Source of the DNA: Ampelomyces quisqualis | Lineage: Eukaryota > Ascomycota > Dothideomycetes > Pleosporales > Phaeosphaeriaceae | DNA length: 64,000 bases | Reading direction: 5' to 3' | Assembly: GCA_018398575.1 (NCBI GenBank) | Contig: JAGTXZ010000006.1 | Location: 992,001-1,056,000, forward strand | In this document: piece by piece, positions 1 through 10,697 of the stretch | Layout of the letters: every line of letters starts with the position of its first letter | How positions within the stretch are numbered: the first letter of the stretch is position 1 | The notes under the pieces: generated by a model | What the model saw: the letters and a program-made list of their open reading frames with translations, nothing else | The model's database searches: none | Told to the model about the DNA's origin: nothing | Translations under genes and position numbers: made by a program

Positions 1-1007
1 CTGTGGTGGGACCAGCCTGTTCGACTAAAGCTAACGTGATCGTCGCAGCCAGACTTGTTAATAAAAACAAGGTAGCAAGACTAGAACTGTGTTAGATCAT
101 TTAGGTAAATGCTTTGCAGCTCGGCATTCTGTTCTTTTGCGAGCTGTTGTGCAGCCTTCTTTAACTAACTTGTATTTTTCAATGCTCTGCTAATGCTGAA
201 CGACGATACATAAATCTCAAACTCGTCCGATCGGAAGACGGCTATGTGCTCCTGGTACAGCCCTGGCTTCTCGATCAGATAGTTACACAGAGCCTCCGGC
301 ATAGGCGGTGTGCTTGACCGACGCCTTCCATCTTCGTTGACAGGAGTCTTAGAAGAGTTGAAAGACGGATGTTAGACCTCGTTGCTTTGATTGAGCGTTC
401 GCTGCAGCCAGCCACGGTGGCCAATTGAGCAGTGAGCGTCTGCGAATCTGTTTATGCTGCGAGGCAGCACGGTTGGGAGCCATGTCGACACCTCACGACT
501 TTAGCTAGCTCGACGATCGTGGTTGACACTGGAGTTTGGTGGGGCTAAGCAAGGTGGTGGCTGTCAAGGGCCAGCCAACCGAGGAGGACCCTCCAATCAA
601 AGCGAGGACTAGTCCACCTGTCATCAACTAGCGTCTTCTATGAACCAATCGCCTCTCGTGTGCTGAATAATGGCCGTGCACCGCTAAGCTCCTTCTCCGG
701 AGACGTGAAGGTCTTAATACCAGCTTTGCAGTCCATCATTACATACCGAATACTGAACCATACACAGATTTGCGAAACAAACGGCTGATTGGGAATTGCC
801 AACCATATTGAACTTTTGGACTCGAACTCGTCAGTTCAGCCATTTTCGATTCCGCCGCCTCGCCCATGCCAAATTACTGACGTCTTGTAGGATCAGCAGA
901 GCGTCCACTGGCTTGATGCCTTCCACTTCCTTTCGACCATATCCTACCATTGCAGCCTGGGGAATCCGAAGTCGACTTCTTACAAGGAGACGAAGACGAA
1001 TGCTGCA
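1..1007. other. Intergenic, nothing recognised
   Basis: No open frame here resembles a protein I know and no RNA gene is visible. The last part leads into the kinase-like pseudogene. Confidence 0.5.
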
Positions 1008-1790
1008 ATGCTTGGACTCGCTCAATGTGCGCTAGGATTTGCTCAAAGTGTCGTCCTCTGGTTCTATAGAAACATTCGACGGCTTGCTGCGGCTGGAATA
1101 ACCTGGTCTACCTATATATACGACGCTCCGCTTGTAGAGTCTCTTGAAGACCTGCAGACACATTGCAATCACAACACGATCGATGACGACGGAAATCTAG
1201 AGTTTTCGTACGCTACGTTCTCCTTCATCACCAAGGAACATACCGTCCATTGCGGCCGATCATTAGTGAAGAAGCTTACTCTTGGAATTGTTAATGAGAG
1301 TTTGGAACGGGTTGCTGATGAGGAAGTGTATCCAGAAGCGCCGTCACGTATAACAAGAGTTACAACGACAGGCAGCGGTGTCTTTGTGAAAGGACCAGCA
1401 CTTACATTCTACGAGGAACTCCGAGGCTCAGATAAGATAGCACAATTACTTTTACAGGAAGCCGAGATGCTTGAGCAGATGGAGCGTAACCCCCATCTTA
1501 ATGTTGTGCGCTGCCACGGCTGCCAGGTATATCGAGGTCGTATTGTTGGCCTAGTTTTGGAACGTTATCCTTGCACACTGGAGGAACGAATGCGTAACGG
1601 TGGTGGCGATCTCGATTTGGAAGTAGGCTTTAATGGACTAAAGTCTGGGGTAATGCACCTCCACTCTTATCGGCTTGCTCACAACGCTATCAAGGCTAGC
1701 AATGTTGTAGTTAATATAGAGGACAGATAGATTCTAGTAGATATAGGCTCTTCCTGGCTTTTCAGCAATTATCTTATTATAGCAGGTTAA
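1008..1790 (+). pseudogene. Decayed protein-kinase-like gene
   Basis: An ATG-started 240-codon frame reads like a fungal Ser/Thr-kinase-like protein. It has an N-lobe-like stretch, then LVLERYP (hinge-like), MHLHSYRLAHNAIKASNVVV where family members have HND-x-K-x-SN, and a TAG stop at 1728-1730. Directly behind the stop the same frame continues ILVDIGSSW and then LIIAG before TAA at 1788-1790. This matches the usual VLIDFG-S...AG region around DFG. The catalytic-loop Asp is Ala, DFG is DIG, and the TAG could come from CAG by C-to-T. I read it as a dead, truncated relic. An expressed 240-aa pseudokinase is the alternative. Confidence 0.55.
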
Positions 1791-2281
1791 TCAGAGTAAG
1801 AGACTTTATCACAACAGCATAACAAGGATGCCTTAAGTGGACTCTAGCCCCAGCTAACGGATCGCAAGCTAACAAGTGTTTAAATAGAAGCTGGTCTCAA
1901 TTGCAGTCGCTGTCCCTTTACATAGCTACTTTATGCGGTTCACATTTCGTTACAAAGAGTTCAAGTCGAACAACCCGCGCTCCAATATGCCATGATGCCA
2001 TGTGTAGGTAGCACGAACTTGGTTGGGATCGCGTTTAGAAAGAAGCCGCATTTCGCCAAGCACTGTACTCAAATTGACATTGGCATGCATATACTTTGCC
2101 TTGCCCGTACGACCTATCCCCAAGGCCCAACAAAGCATTTCAAGACCCAACGTTCTTGACGCGATACCCAACCCCCTTCACGCCGGAATACTCCAGGATA
2201 AAGAAACCAGACTCTTCCCGGCAAATTCGTCCGCCCCCCTCCGTCCCCCTGAACCCAACCCCCCATCCACGCTCCGAACCC
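1791..2281. other. Intergenic, eroded kinase tail
   Basis: The first ~150 bases may hold further eroded C-terminal kinase sequence (a stretch reading QQHNKDALSGL), interrupted by stops. The rest shows nothing recognisable. Confidence 0.35.
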
Positions 2282-2866
2282 TCAAGCCCACTCCTCCTCC
2301 CCAACCTCCATCTTAACCTTCTTCTCCACCCTCTCATCCCCCCCATCTTCGCTCTGGCACGCCCTCTTCCTCACACCCAGACTCCCCGCCCACACCTCCT
2401 CCTCCTCTCCCGACCCCCGCCTCGACGCACCGCCCTTCTCCATCTTGCCGCCAGACCCAGGCGTACGCAGCGCCTTACGCAAGCCCGCATTCTTCCCGGC
2501 GACGCCCGGCGACGCGAACGGCGTGGAGCCCGCAGCAGTAGAGGCAGTAGCAGGACGCACGTTTTTCTTTTTCCAGCTGTACAAGCGGTTCTCGACGGCT
2601 TTGGGCGTGCAGTCTGCGGGGGGTTTCCGGCGCGGTTAGTGTTTTGTGGGATTGTCGGGGGAAGACGTAGATGTAGACGTACCGATTCCAGCGGCTTCGA
2701 TGCGAGTGGAGATTTTGTTGCAGAGCGCTTTGCTGAAGGAGATGTTGCATTCTTCGAAGACGGCGTGGAGGAGCTGTGGGGGTTGGGAGTTGGGATGGGT
2801 TAGGGAGTAGGATTGGGGGGAGGTGCGTACGATGGAGTCGAGCTCGGGCGTCCATTTGATGGGCAT
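2282..2866 (-). CDS. Small Myb/SANT-like nuclear protein
   Basis: Three exons on the minus strand: 2866-2831, 2773-2683 and 2613-2282. The introns are 57 and 69 nt, with GTACGC..ACAG and GTACGT..GCAG borders. Joined they give 152 aa. The start MPIKWTPELDSI is the first ATG; an upstream in-frame GTG is not needed. The first ~65 residues form a helical Myb-like unit (MPIKWTPELD ... TPKAVENRLYSWKKK) of the kind found in many small ascomycete proteins that begin MPxxW. The tail is basic and then acidic, Gly/Ser/Glu-rich and probably disordered, with possible nuclear signals (RKR, KKVK). DNA binding is inferred from the fold-like pattern only. Confidence 0.6.
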
Positions 2867-4270
2867 GGTTGCGGTGGTTGGGGTGCTGTTGGTTTTCGTC
2901 ACGATGGGGTCTGGGTGGGTTTGTCTGGGTAGTAAGACGCTTTGTAGGGAATAGCAGGGCGAAGTCAGGGTGTAGGAAGAAAGGAAGGTGGGGTGAGGGC
3001 GAGGTACTTATATGTATGACGTGCGGGGCGAGGGCCTATGGTGAAGGTGAGCGGAGAGACATTTTTTGGGTTTGTTCCTTTGCGCTCACTTTCACTTATC
3101 ACGTTCTGAGTCACAGCTTCGTGTGGCAAACCCGATTTCGCCGCTGTGTCCGTGTGGACAAAATTTTGGTCGTGCTTTTGGGCTGATGGATGTGCATGTT
3201 CGGCATGAAACACAGACTGGGTTTGTAGCAATGAGTTGACACTGTGATTCGAGACTTATAAAAAGAACCAAAGTTCCATCGTCCCGCCACATTCTTGCTC
3301 CCATTTGAACGATCCCATCTCACCAACACTCATGCAACTCACTCCACCCCTCGCCGTAGCCCCAAATCTCCCTCCCCTCCTCCATACCGCCATCAAGCAA
3401 CTTCCCATCTCGCTGAACGCGAACAAATAATCCAGTCCTCCCAGCAACAAACAATCCATGACCCAATCTCCCACACGCGCAGCATTTTCGACCCAAAAGA
3501 ATCTAGACCGCTCGCAGCAGAGGCAGTACACAACAATGCAATACACGATTCAGACGTCGAAAACACCCGGGAGAAGGATAACAGCCGTGCTAAAGAGCCT
3601 GAGCCAAGGGGGGGTGAAGTGTGATCAAACGCAGTTTCCGATGGGTTAGTGATCCCCGGGAATGAGGCGGTGGCTGTAGTGTGGACAGGCAAGTTGGGTT
3701 TCGGTGGGATGGACGTGGATACTGACTATTTTTTCGCTGTTGCGCTGGTCGTTGGGGTGGGGGGGTGGTGGGCTGAGCGACTGCGGTTTTTTTGTTCTGG
3801 TGGGGGGAGCGACTGGTTGCTGGTGCTGCCTGGCTAGCTGTGAGTTGAGCCAGGCGCGTGAAGATGTGTTGGGCGATGGATGGGATAGGAATGTGGTGGG
3901 TGTAGAGATCGGTGGGTTGTGGTGTGGGAAGAGGATGAGACACGGAGAGGCAATCGTTTTGCTTGTCCAAGCTCATGGTCAAGTGACGTAGTGCTTTGGG
4001 AAGGAAACATGAGCATGGAGGAAAGGCAGGTATGGAGAGGAACAGGAACAAATGCACCATGTTTGTAGTACCGATTTCGACGTGGTGGCATCGCGTGTAG
4101 TCGCCTCACAACGAGATCAAACACAGCGGCCAAGTCCTTCTCGCCGTGACCCAAACGCCATCCAAACTCCAGCATGTTTCTGACAGTCCCCAAATCATGT
4201 TGATGAAGTATCGTCCAGAGCAGTTCCACCAACTGCTGTTCTTAGGAATCCCTTTCCACCGTCAGCTTCC
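2867..4270. other. Intergenic, no confident gene
   Basis: Several overlapping open frames exist on both strands. The most protein-like is a minus-strand frame starting near 3974 (MSLDKQNDCLSV...), but it is Pro/Ser/Thr-rich, has no recognisable domain and its 3' end is uncertain. The region includes promoter DNA of the Myb-like gene. Confidence 0.35.
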
Positions 4271-6103
4271 TCATTCCTCCACCTGCCTCTCCTGCTCCCT
4301 ACGCTCCCTCTTTTGCAGCTCGCCCCTCCACTCATCCCTCGCAATACTGCTCTTCGACCTGACATGCTGCTTGCGCCTCACCGCATCATGCAGCGACGCA
4401 TACGATCCTGACGCGTACTTGAAGCCTGGCGGCAGAGGCGGGAGATTGTACGGTTGTTGTGTCGATGTTGATGAGGGGGAGGTAGACGGCGTCGTAGACT
4501 CCAAGGCTACTGTCGATGCATCACTTTGCCTGAGCGCGGGATGCAGTTCCGCAGCGAACCTCTTCTTATCCTGTCGTTCCTGCATCTCCTTCAACTGTTT
4601 CGCCCACGCATTCAATTCCGTAGGGGTCGCGCCTTTGCGTCTCGACGCGCGATCAGCCGGACTAAGCTGCGGCCTCTCATCGTCCTCTTGAACACGCGTC
4701 GTGGTAGACAATCTACCTAGTCCTCTCCTCCCCGCAATCGCACTGGTACGTGTCTTGTCGGGACTAGAATTATCGCTCAGACTGCCCTCTCGTGACCGAA
4801 ACGGTAGGCTGTTCTTGCGGTGCTTGACGGGGCTTGGACTCGATCGCTTCGACGACTCCCAGGTGTTTTCTCGCGTGAGGCCGAGACTGTCGCTGTTGCT
4901 GTGCGAAGCGCTCGAGCGCATCGACGCGAGACTCATGTATGAACGTCCGCCACTCGTACTAGCCAATTCCGACCCAGAACTTCCTTGGTGCTTGATACTC
5001 CGCATAAAGTCTCCGTATTCGTAGCCGTTGGTTTCGTCGCTGGAATAACTTGCGCCGTCGTCCGCATCCACTGCGTGCTTCGCATCTTCCCATATACGTG
5101 TAGCCCAGGCTTGTTGGACGGCTTGGTCGGAGAGGCTGAGTAGCTTTGATTTGCGGCGGTTGCGGTGGATGTGGAGCATTTCGCGCTGGACGTCGAGGAT
5201 GGTGGTGAAGTTGAGATTATGGTCGTCGACGCGGAGCCACATGTCTAAATCGAGGAGTTCAAACCTGTTCTTGACAGAGTACAGCGCAAGGATCTTCTTT
5301 TCTTCATTGGCGAGATTGTTCAGAGTCTTTGGGAGGTCTGGGTCGATGGTTTTGGCGAGATTGACCTGGCGGTATCGCAGTGTGATTTCGGCGCCACGGA
5401 ACAGGTCGCGCGGCTTGAGGAGGGCGTTGGGGACGTCATCGCTGTTGCTGATCTTGGAGTGCACGCTCATACGGTTGGCGCAGATGGTGCGCGCCATGGC
5501 TTCGACGTCGGCTTTGACTTGGTCGTATGCGGCTCGGGCTTCATGGTGTTGCGGGACGATGGGCGAGTATGGAGAGGGAGGAATGGCGGTCAGAGGAGGA
5601 GTCTGTGTTGCAGGAGTCTTGGGCGTGAGTTGTTCCCAGTACCCACCGCTCGCGAAAGCGTTGCCCGTGGTTGTCGGAGAGAGCGGTGTTGCTGGACTGC
5701 GAGACGTGACGTCCCATCGCTCGCGAGGTGTTGATGGTGCGCGGCTACGCTCTGACAGCAGGCTGCTCGCTGTACTCAGCCGTGGGAGGCCAGCCGGAGG
5801 TGTCTCTGAGTCTGCCAGGATGGCAGGCGGTGCAGATGCACTGGTCGTGAGCAGTGCTCGACCAGCAGGCAAAAGCCGTGCTGGACGGCGCTTGCCCACG
5901 ACGCGCAGAGGGTCCTCGTTTGCGAATAGTCGCAATTTCGCCTTGACTGGCTCCCACTCCTTTCCAGCGAACAGCCTCAGGTGGCCTTGCACCACTTCAA
6001 CGGCCTTTGCCTCGTCCTTGGGGCCGGGAAGGTGCTTCAGCATTGCGCTGAAGTGCCGCTTGGTCATGTCGACCGCGCGGGCTTGCTTCTCGTCGTTGGC
6101 CAT
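4271..6103 (-). CDS. Conserved fungal protein of unknown function, 610 aa
   Basis: Single exon, start MANDEKQARAVDM. An in-frame TTG five codons upstream is not a plausible start. I do not recognise the family. The N-terminal ~80 residues look folded and helical (FSAMLKHLPGPKDEAKAVEVVQGHLRLFAGKEWEPVKAKLRLFA, broken here for length only). Residues ~190-350 form a second ordered block (...AAYDQVKADVEAMARTI..., ...ALYSVKNRFELLDLDMWLRVDD...). Around and after these the protein is Ser/Thr/Pro/Arg-rich and low-complexity. The C-terminus is strongly charged and likely a coiled coil (KQLKEMQERQDKKRF; ELQKRERREQERQVEE). No membrane segment or signal peptide is seen. A 69-bp tandem duplication lies ~280 bp upstream. 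Confidence 0.75.
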   Translation of the reverse strand: MANDEKQARAVDMTKRHFSAMLKHLPGPKDEAKAVEVVQGHLRLFAGKEWEPVKAKLRLFANEDPLRVVGKRRPARLLPAGRALLTTSASAPPAILADSETPPAGLPRLSTASSLLSERSRAPSTPRERWDVTSRSPATPLSPTTTGNAFASGGYWEQLTPKTPATQTPPLTAIPPSPYSPIVPQHHEARAAYDQVKADVEAMARTICANRMSVHSKISNSDDVPNALLKPRDLFRGAEITLRYRQVNLAKTIDPDLPKTLNNLANEEKKILALYSVKNRFELLDLDMWLRVDDHNLNFTTILDVQREMLHIHRNRRKSKLLSLSDQAVQQAWATRIWEDAKHAVDADDGASYSSDETNGYEYGDFMRSIKHQGSSGSELASTSGGRSYMSLASMRSSASHSNSDSLGLTRENTWESSKRSSPSPVKHRKNSLPFRSREGSLSDNSSPDKTRTSAIAGRRGLGRLSTTTRVQEDDERPQLSPADRASRRKGATPTELNAWAKQLKEMQERQDKKRFAAELHPALRQSDASTVALESTTPSTSPSSTSTQQPYNLPPLPPGFKYASGSYASLHDAVRRKQHVRSKSSIARDEWRGELQKRERREQERQVEE

Positions 6104-6578
6104 TGTCTGAGCGGTCAATATTGGGTAATTGGTGTTGTGTATACAAGTTTAGAGATGCGGTTGATGAGGGGTCGGGGAGCATGCGATGTGATTCAAGGCT
6201 CACAAGTCGCATGGGAACACATGCGCATGAGGCCTTCGGCATAGTATCACGTGGAAATGGCTTACCTGGTCTTGTATCGTGGTGGCCGTGGCAATTGTTG
6301 CGGCGCGTGATGGTGGGTGGAGTAGAGGTGCGAGGCAGTGTTGATACTGCGTGGGTGTTGTGATAGCAACGGGAGAAAAAAAAACAAGACGGACGCCTTG
6401 ACAAACGGAGCCGGCGTACCGCATTCACCTCGAGTTTGAAAAGTGACAGTGTGAAAGACGGACGCCTTGACAAACGGAGCCAGCGTACCGCATTCACCTC
6501 GAGTTTGAAAAGTGGCAGTGGGAAAGACGGGATGGAAATTTTCTTCTATGTGGTATTCAACGCCATGCATGCAAATGC
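6104..6578. other. Intergenic with tandem duplication
   Basis: This is the promoter of the 610-aa gene and the 3' flank of aspartokinase. Apart from the two 69-bp repeats (listed separately) nothing stands out. Confidence 0.5.
6388..6525. repeat. Two-copy 69-bp direct tandem repeat
   Basis: Copy 1 is 6388-6456 and copy 2 is 6457-6525. Both begin GACGGACGCCTTGACAAACG and differ at only a few positions. The first bases of a third unit (GACGG) follow. The repeat lies between aspartokinase and the 610-aa gene. Confidence 0.9.
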
Positions 6579-8217
6579 TTAGTCTAAAAAGGTGAAGAGA
6601 TTCGTATGCACAACGTTGAGCGCGCGGTCCGCTTCACGCTCTTCAATCACGCAGGAAATGTTGATCTCGCTGGCACCTGTACATGTTAGGTTAGCAACCG
6701 TGGTTCCATGCTCGGCAAGATGATGACAGACCTTGCGAGATCATCTCAATGTTGATGTTGTTCTGGCCCAGAACGCTAAAGAACTTTCCACTGATACCAA
6801 TCATGTTTTTGAGCTGCTTGCCGACCAAGCTCACAATCGCCATGTCGGGCACGATATCAATGGTGCCGAGGGTGCCCAAATCATTGACGGCGCCTTGGAG
6901 ATGCTTGTCCTGGATGGTGTACTCGTCTTCACCTCCACCGCTGAGAAGCGCCGACTCAGAGTGCAGGGCCATGGACACGTGCACCTCGGAGGAAGAAATG
7001 AGGTCGACAGACAGATGCCAGCGATCGAGGATGCTGAAGATGTTCATCAGGAAGCCGTGGGCGCGGGTGCGCTTGTTGCTGTGGACGTTGAGCACGACGA
7101 TGTTGTGCTTGATGGTGACGGCGGTGGGGCGCTTGGGGCCGGACAGGGCCGTCAGCAGGCTCGAGGAGCGGGTGCGAAAGAGCTTCGCGTCACGGAGCGG
7201 GGCGCGGTCGTCGACGTCGGAGAGGCTGTCGGGGAAGATGATGGTGCCGGGGTTGCGGGGGTTCATGACGTTCTTGATGCGGATGGGGATGCGGGCGCGG
7301 ATGACCTGCGCCATGGTGAACGGGTGGATGACCTCGGAGCCGTAGAAGGTCAGCTCGGCGGCCTCGGACGGCGTGACGGCGGGCAGCAGCGCCGCGGTCG
7401 GGACTTTGCGCGGGTCGGCGGTGAAGATGCCGTCGACCTCTTTCCAGACCTGCAGCTCCGTGGCGTGGATGCCGACGGCGACCAGCGCGGCGCAGAGATC
7501 CGTGTACCCGCGGCCGATGGAGCTGAGGATGCCGCCGGGAACGGGGCCAAAGTAGCCCGTGAGCACCGGCACGCGGTGGCCGCACGCCGCCACCTCGCGG
7601 CCCAGCGCGCGCGCCAGGTGGTGGTAGAAGTGCTCGTCGAGCGGCGTGGGGGGCGCCGGCGAGGCGAGCACGTCGGAGAGGTCGACGAACTGCGCCGGCG
7701 TGCCGCGGTCGGTGAGCAGCGCGGCCATGTAGCGGCCGCTCAGCGTCTCGCCCTTGCTGACGATGCGGTCCTCGGCGCGCGGGGTGACTTCCTCGAGGTG
7801 TTGCGCCGCCTCGAGGATGCGCACCAGGCCCGCGCACTCGGCCTCGACCTCGGCGGTGAAGGCGGCCAGCACGCGCGCATCGCGGATCGTGTCGCGCGCA
7901 GCCTGCACGTGGTCGCTGCGGATCGCCTCGACAATCGCGTCGTAGGCACGGCCGTTGGGCGTCTCGGCGGCGCGGGCCGCGCGGAGGAGGCGGTTCGTCG
8001 TGCCCTGCAGCTTGGTGTTGTTGCTGCGTGCCGAGCACACGACGGCGGCGCGGTGGTGCTGCAGGCCGTCGCTGACTATGCCCGCGATGTTCTCGGCAAA
8101 CTTGCCCACGCTGGTGCCCCCGAACTTGAGCACCACCCAGCCGCCCGGCAGATGCTTTTCTTGCTGGTGCGCTATCCGCTCCGACGCGAGCCTGTGTCCG
8201 TTGGAGAGGGCGGACAT
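6579..8217 (-). CDS. HOM3: Aspartokinase
   Basis: ATP-dependent phosphorylation of L-aspartate, the first step toward threonine, methionine and homoserine (fungi make lysine by a separate route). Two exons: 8217-6732 and 6676-6579, with a 55-nt intron GTCTGT..ACAG, giving 527 aa. Start MSALSNGH is chosen because upstream in-frame sequence is low-complexity. Visible motifs: VVLKFGGTSV near residue 27 (nucleotide/aspartate site), RIVSKGETLSG, GRGYTDLCAALVA and VWKEVDGIFTADPR. Two ACT regulatory domains fill the C-terminal ~140 residues; they include GKQLKNMIGISGKFFSVLG and, across the intron, SQGASEINISCVI. The second exon is essential: without it the last ACT domain is cut. Feedback control by threonine is expected for the family. 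The third codon positions are very GC-rich, more so than in neighbours. Confidence 0.95.
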
Positions 8218-8559
8218 GGTGCTTTCCGTGTGTGGATGGGAGGGCTGTGTGGTGTGCTGCGGTGTGCTGCGGTGTGGTGCGGTGGGGTGCGAGACTGGGA
8301 GTGAGATATATTTTGGCGCTTCCGGCCGGCGCCATGCCTTCTGGCTAGTCTGGTTACAAATACGCCCAAGTCCACGAACCACAACTCGTCTCACGTCATC
8401 TTCCCACGCTTGTCACTTGACCGCTCACTGTTGCACCCTTGGCATGTCAGACAAAATCGTCGAGTTCGGGTCACGACCTACACTCCGGCCAAATGCGACA
8501 CACCAAGACAATGCCTCCTGCTCGCTCCTCGCACCGAATCCCTCTCGTCGTCGTCGCAA
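8218..8559. other. Intergenic: HOM3 promoter and BUR1 3' flank
   Basis: GC-rich with runs of GTGTG near the HOM3 start. I looked for a Gcn4/CPC1-type TGACTCA site, which would be expected for an amino-acid gene, and saw no exact copy. Confidence 0.5.
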
Positions 8560-10269
8560 CTAGCGCCTCCGGTAGATGTCGTCATTCCTGTTGTCGCGAG
8601 TCCTGTCCCGCCGCTCCGGACTCCTTGACCGCGTTCGTCCATCTCTCCTATCCCGGCCAAAATTCCTCGAATCGCCTGCTCGCTCACCATCACCGTCTCG
8701 GTCGCGGTAGCCTCGATTGCGATCTGGCCGCTCATCTGTGGGTCCGTCCCGAGAATTGCCCGAATCGCGAGAGCCGTGCCTTTGCCTGATTTCCGGCTCC
8801 CGTGATCGTCTTGGACCGTGGCCGTCGTTGTAGCTTGGGATATAGACATCACCCACAGCTGCATCACCACCACCACCACCACCATAGCGTGGTACGTTGG
8901 GTAGCGGATGGCGACCTTCGCCAGGCGCTCGAGGAACATGGCCCTGGCGGTTGTCTGCACCATTACCCCAATTCGGTCGCCGCTCTCCTGGTGGTGCTGG
9001 CGGTGGTCGGTGATCATACAGAGGTGGTCGTCGGTCGTATCCGCCTCTAGCTCGTTCGGCGCCTGGTGGGCCGCGATCCTGAGGCACGTATCTTCGCTCC
9101 CCGTTTTGCCATGTGTGTGGTGGTGGCCCTGAGCCAGTCCATTCGCCACTTGGTCCGCCGCCGACGGTACCGCCGGCGGGAGCGGGAGGCAAAGCTTGTT
9201 TCTGTCCCCGTGCGTTGCGGCGGTCGAGTTCGTGGGAATCGGCAAAATGGGGAATGTCCTCTTCACGCATGGGTTTGGGGTTTTCGCGGAAGTAGGGATG
9301 GTCGATGGCATCGATGGCATTGATCCGCTTACGCCAGTCCAGGCGCATGAGATCCTTGATGAGCGACAGGCCTGTCGGAGACAGTTCGCGGAAGCGTGCA
9401 GCGATGTTACCTGTAGACGTTCCAAATGAACGCACAGATTCGGCACCCGGGAGGTCATTCCAGCCGGGCATGCTTTGCTCGTTGGGTGCGCCGATCAGCT
9501 CGAATATGATTTGTGCCTGGTGTATGTCGCTCTGACCAGCAAGGATGGGCTTGCGCTTGAACATCTCGCCAAAGACGCAGCCAGCGCCCCACATGTCGAT
9601 AGCCGGTGTGTACCTCCTCAGCTGGAGGAGCAGCTCTGGTGGACGGTACCACCGAGTTACGACGAGAGTGGTGTATTCCCTTCGTGCTTCGCCGTTGCCT
9701 TTGCCTCGCTGTGGAATTGGCTCGTCGTAGTGTCGCGCAAGGCCAAAGTCTGCTATCTGGAGTCGCCCGCGATTGTTGATGAGCAGATTGGCTGCCTTCA
9801 TGTCCCGGTGGAGAATGTGGTTGTCGTGGAGGTAGCGGAGGCCTTTGAATAGCTGTAGCATGTAGCACTTGATTTGCGCCTCTTGAAACTTGACATCTGG
9901 GTTGTCGAGGAGGCCAGAGAGATCGTGGTCCATGTACGGGGTGACCATGTACAGTATCGCACGCTTCCTGCCCTCAGCCTTGGGTCGCTCGACCGCCATC
10001 TCCTCCAGCTTCAAGACGTTGTCATGCGACAGCATCTTCAGCAGCTTGATTTCGCGCAGCGCGGTGATGGGGAAACCGTCTTTTTCGTTGTGCATCAAGA
10101 TCTTCTTCAGCGCGAAGATGCTGCCCGTGGCTCTTTGTCGCGCCTTGTGCACTTCGCCAAAAGTTCCCTCGCCGAGCTTCTGCATCATCTCATAATCGCC
10201 AATCTTGGCACATCCTCTGAACCGGCGCCGCGTACCCTGCTGCGGGGTCGCGTTGGATGAGGTCGCCAT
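8560..10269 (-). CDS. BUR1: CDK9/BUR1-type cyclin-dependent kinase
   Basis: Nuclear Ser/Thr kinase that, with a cyclin partner, phosphorylates the RNA polymerase II C-terminal domain and elongation factors. Single exon, 569 aa, ATG start. Kinase domain at ~residues 25-335: glycine loop LGEGTFGEVH, the CDK9-defining cyclin-binding helix PITALRE, catalytic HRDMKAANLL, DFGLARHYDEP, T-loop YTTLVVTRWYRPPELLL. The C-terminal ~230 residues are Gly/Pro/Arg-rich and end in an RS-like stretch (RSRSPERRDRTRDNRNDD), probably disordered and involved in nuclear contacts. PITALRE together with the position of the long tail favours BUR1 over CRK12/CTK1-type kinases. Confidence 0.9.
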   Translation of the reverse strand: MATSSNATPQQGTRRRFRGCAKIGDYEMMQKLGEGTFGEVHKARQRATGSIFALKKILMHNEKDGFPITALREIKLLKMLSHDNVLKLEEMAVERPKAEGRKRAILYMVTPYMDHDLSGLLDNPDVKFQEAQIKCYMLQLFKGLRYLHDNHILHRDMKAANLLINNRGRLQIADFGLARHYDEPIPQRGKGNGEARREYTTLVVTRWYRPPELLLQLRRYTPAIDMWGAGCVFGEMFKRKPILAGQSDIHQAQIIFELIGAPNEQSMPGWNDLPGAESVRSFGTSTGNIAARFRELSPTGLSLIKDLMRLDWRKRINAIDAIDHPYFRENPKPMREEDIPHFADSHELDRRNARGQKQALPPAPAGGTVGGGPSGEWTGSGPPPHTWQNGERRYVPQDRGPPGAERARGGYDRRPPLYDHRPPPAPPGERRPNWGNGADNRQGHVPRAPGEGRHPLPNVPRYGGGGGGDAAVGDVYIPSYNDGHGPRRSREPEIRQRHGSRDSGNSRDGPTDERPDRNRGYRDRDGDGERAGDSRNFGRDRRDGRTRSRSPERRDRTRDNRNDDIYRRR

Positions 10270-10697
10270 GGCGAACAGTGTGGCGCGTGTCGCGACTTCT
10301 GTCGGTTGTCGTCACGGGGGTTTGTCGAAGCTAGGGAGTTCGCGGCGAACAGGTCGAACACGTTTCGTGGGTGTCGAGCATCAGAAGGTAGTGTGGCGCA
10401 TGGGTCGGCGTTGCGGTGGCGTATGCAGCCATGTATCGGGCTGGTCGAGGCGGCGCTATTGTGGTGGCAGGACAATAGCAGCCGTCGGTCGCGGGTGAAG
10501 CAGAGTGGAACGCGACGGGCAGTTGATGCGCCATGCTTGGCGCTCTCCGCTAGGGCGACTGCCGTCGACCTTGACCTCACCTCAAACCTCGGGAGACCCC
10601 ACGAGCCATTGCCCACGACACATCACAGGTACGCACTGCTGCTTACTGTATCTGTGTATAACGGGCCGCTGAACACGCTCCAGGCTCGATATCCACC
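10270..10697. other. Divergent promoter region
   Basis: Lies between BUR1 (minus) and the complex I subunit (plus). No clear site other than mixed GC-rich DNA. Confidence 0.5.

Noticed and set aside
3295..3649. Plus-strand frames reading like polar low-complexity protein
   Set aside because: No domain, no clear start context and competing frames on the other strand; too weak to call.
5151..6110. Long plus-strand frame opposite the 610-aa gene
   Set aside because: Complementary shadow; composition is Arg/Ser-biased and it lacks a domain or its own splice context.
6733..8304. Long open frame on the plus strand antisense to aspartokinase
   Set aside because: It is a by-product of very GC-rich third codon positions in HOM3; its product is Ala/Gly/Arg/Val-biased with no domain.
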